DNA from: an uncultured Lachnospiraceae bacterium
GTDB lineage: Bacteria; Bacillota; Clostridia; Lachnospirales; Lachnospiraceae
Length of the DNA: 9,435 bases
NCBI GenBank assembly: GCA_902803305.1
Contig: CADCPL010000199.1
Span: forward strand, 1-9,435
Direction: 5' to 3'
Shown here: in pieces, positions 8,207 through 9,435 of the stretch
Layout: each line of letters starts with the position of its first letter
Position numbering within the stretch: the stretch's first letter is position 1
Made by a program: the position numbers and the translations under genes
Notes under the pieces: generated by a model
What the model was told of the DNA's origin: nothing
The model's database searches: none
What the model saw: the letters and a program-made list of their open reading frames with translations, nothing else

Positions 8207-9435
8207 ATGGTGCCCAAAAGTGTTTTTATCGCCGAAAAGCCAAGCGTTGCAAAGCAGTTTGCCGAGGCGCTGCGGCTGAAGACAACATCATATGACGGAT
8301 ATCTCGAATCCGAGAACTGCATAATCACCTGGTGTGTCGGACATCTCGTTACCATGAGTTATCCGGATGCATACGATGAAAAATATAAGAAGTGGAGCTT
8401 TGCTACACTTCCTTTTTTACCTTCAGAGTTCAAATATGAAGTGATAAAGTCATCGGAGAAGCAGTTTAAAACGGTAAGCAGACTGCTGACGCGCGAAGAC
8501 GTGAGTACCATTTATGTATGTACCGACTCGGGAAGAGAAGGTGAATACATATACAGGCTTGTTGCAGCACAGGCTCACGTCACCGGAAAAGATCAGAAGC
8601 GTGTTTGGATCGATTCACAGACCGAAGAAGCGATACGCAACGGTATAAAAGGCGCCAAAGATATCTCGGAATATGACCATATTGCCGACAGTGCATATCT
8701 TCGTGCCAAGGAAGACTACCTCATGGGTATCAATTTTTCCAGGGCACTGACACTTAAATACGGTGATTCGATCGCAGGATTTCTCGGAGAAAAATACATC
8801 GTTGTTGCAGTCGGGCGTGTCATGACATGCGTTCTCGGGATGGTCGTAAGAAGAGAAAGGGAGATCCGTTCATTCGTCAAGACCCCGTTTTATCGTATCT
8901 TTGCGGATTGTCAGTTATGTGATACTGCGATAAAAGCCGACTGGAAAGCAACGGAGACGAGCAGGTTTTACATGTCTCCCAAGCTGTATAAGGATAACGG
9001 CTTTCTGGAAAGAGCCGAAGCCGAAGAACTTGTTCGCAAGCTTACCGAGACGGCAGAGGGAAAAGGCACAATAAAAAACGTAGAAAAGAAGAAGGAGACC
9101 AAGAATCCTCCGTTTCTTTATAATCTTACTGAACTGTCCGCGGACTGCTCCAAGTTTTTCAAGATCAGTCCGGCAGATACGCTTAATGTCGCGCAGGAGC
9201 TTTATGAGAAGAAACTGACGACTTATCCGAGAACGAATGCAAGGGTACTTTCCACAGCGGTCGCCAAAGAGATATCGAAGAACATATCGGGCCTTATTCG
9301 CTACGACAAAGTAAGCGATACAGCAAAGAACATAATGGAAAATAAGATGTATGAAGGTATATCAAAGACCAGATACGTCAACGACAAACTGATAGAAGAC
9401 CATTATGCGATAATCCCGACGGGACAGGGCTTCGA
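8207..9435 (+). CDS. topB: DNA topoisomerase III-type (type IA), 3' end beyond window
   Basis: The frame stays open from ATG 8207 to the window edge (409 full codons), so the C-terminal part is missing. The Toprim domain opens with FIAEKPSVAK (Glu10 conserved). WCVGHLVTMSYPDAY follows, as in topoisomerase III proteins. The acidic Toprim motif reads TDSGREGE (107-112), with glycine where most type IA enzymes have the second aspartate of DxDxE. The active-site region reads TTYPRTNARVLS, with Tyr340 the predicted DNA-linking residue; asparagine replaces the usual aspartate of PRTD. The enzyme should relax or decatenate DNA by single-strand passage. AGGAGG (8197-8202) precedes the start; a GTG one codon later would have better spacing. 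The gap to the importer is only 13 bases. Related proteins occur on chromosomes and on conjugative elements, but nothing else here points to an element. Confidence 0.9.
   Translation, partial: MVPKSVFIAEKPSVAKQFAEALRLKTTSYDGYLESENCIITWCVGHLVTMSYPDAYDEKYKKWSFATLPFLPSEFKYEVIKSSEKQFKTVSRLLTREDVSTIYVCTDSGREGEYIYRLVAAQAHVTGKDQKRVWIDSQTEEAIRNGIKGAKDISEYDHIADSAYLRAKEDYLMGINFSRALTLKYGDSIAGFLGEKYIVVAVGRVMTCVLGMVVRREREIRSFVKTPFYRIFADCQLCDTAIKADWKATETSRFYMSPKLYKDNGFLERAEAEELVRKLTETAEGKGTIKNVEKKKETKNPPFLYNLTELSADCSKFFKISPADTLNVAQELYEKKLTTYPRTNARVLSTAVAKEISKNISGLIRYDKVSDTAKNIMENKMYEGISKTRYVNDKLIEDHYAIIPTGQGF

Noticed and set aside
8207..9435. Topoisomerase as a marker of a conjugative element
   Set aside because: No relaxase, coupling protein, secretion or recombinase gene is present, and the gene is only 13 bases behind a housekeeping importer. 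This could be revisited if the downstream sequence shows an element.

Overview
The window reads as a chromosomal segment of a Gram-positive anaerobe of the class Clostridia, most likely Lachnospiraceae (Butyrivibrio/Roseburia-like). This assignment is inferred from protein sequence style, strong AGGAGG-type ribosome binding sites, a tRNA gene without an encoded CCA end, and tightly packed co-directional genes. No taxonomic search was possible. Every gene found lies on the + strand.

Left end (1-367): the last nine codons of an unidentified upstream gene, then a run of small hairpins, a good sigma-A-type promoter (118-146), a hairpin-rich leader, a tRNA-Thr(CGU) gene (236-308) and an intrinsic terminator directly behind it. 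The next gene starts about 30 bases later, which leaves no obvious room for a separate promoter.

Middle (371-5979): argH (argininosuccinate lyase), asd (aspartate-semialdehyde dehydrogenase of the archaeal/fungal-like type), a soluble PAS-GGDEF-EAL protein whose GGDEF site is degenerate but whose EAL site looks intact, and a protein built like an ATPase_2/DUF234 ATPase that has lost its Walker A lysine and the usual C-terminal nuclease-like residues. Gaps are 28, 5 and 14 bases, so these four genes are probably one transcript.

Right part (5960-9435): a possible internal promoter, then a complete polar amino acid ABC importer (lipoprotein binding protein, permease, ATPase) whose reading frames overlap by 1 and 11 bases. 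After 13 more bases comes a type IA topoisomerase (topoisomerase III type) that runs off the window.

Taken together: arginine and aspartate-family amino acid synthesis and amino acid uptake flank a two-gene insert made of a probable c-di-GMP phosphodiesterase and a degenerate ATPase. The insert is the least conventional part. No mobile element, CRISPR array or defence island is visible, and I see no strong case for a wholly new system. The PDE/degenerate-ATPase pair and the tRNA-led operon are the items best worth checking.
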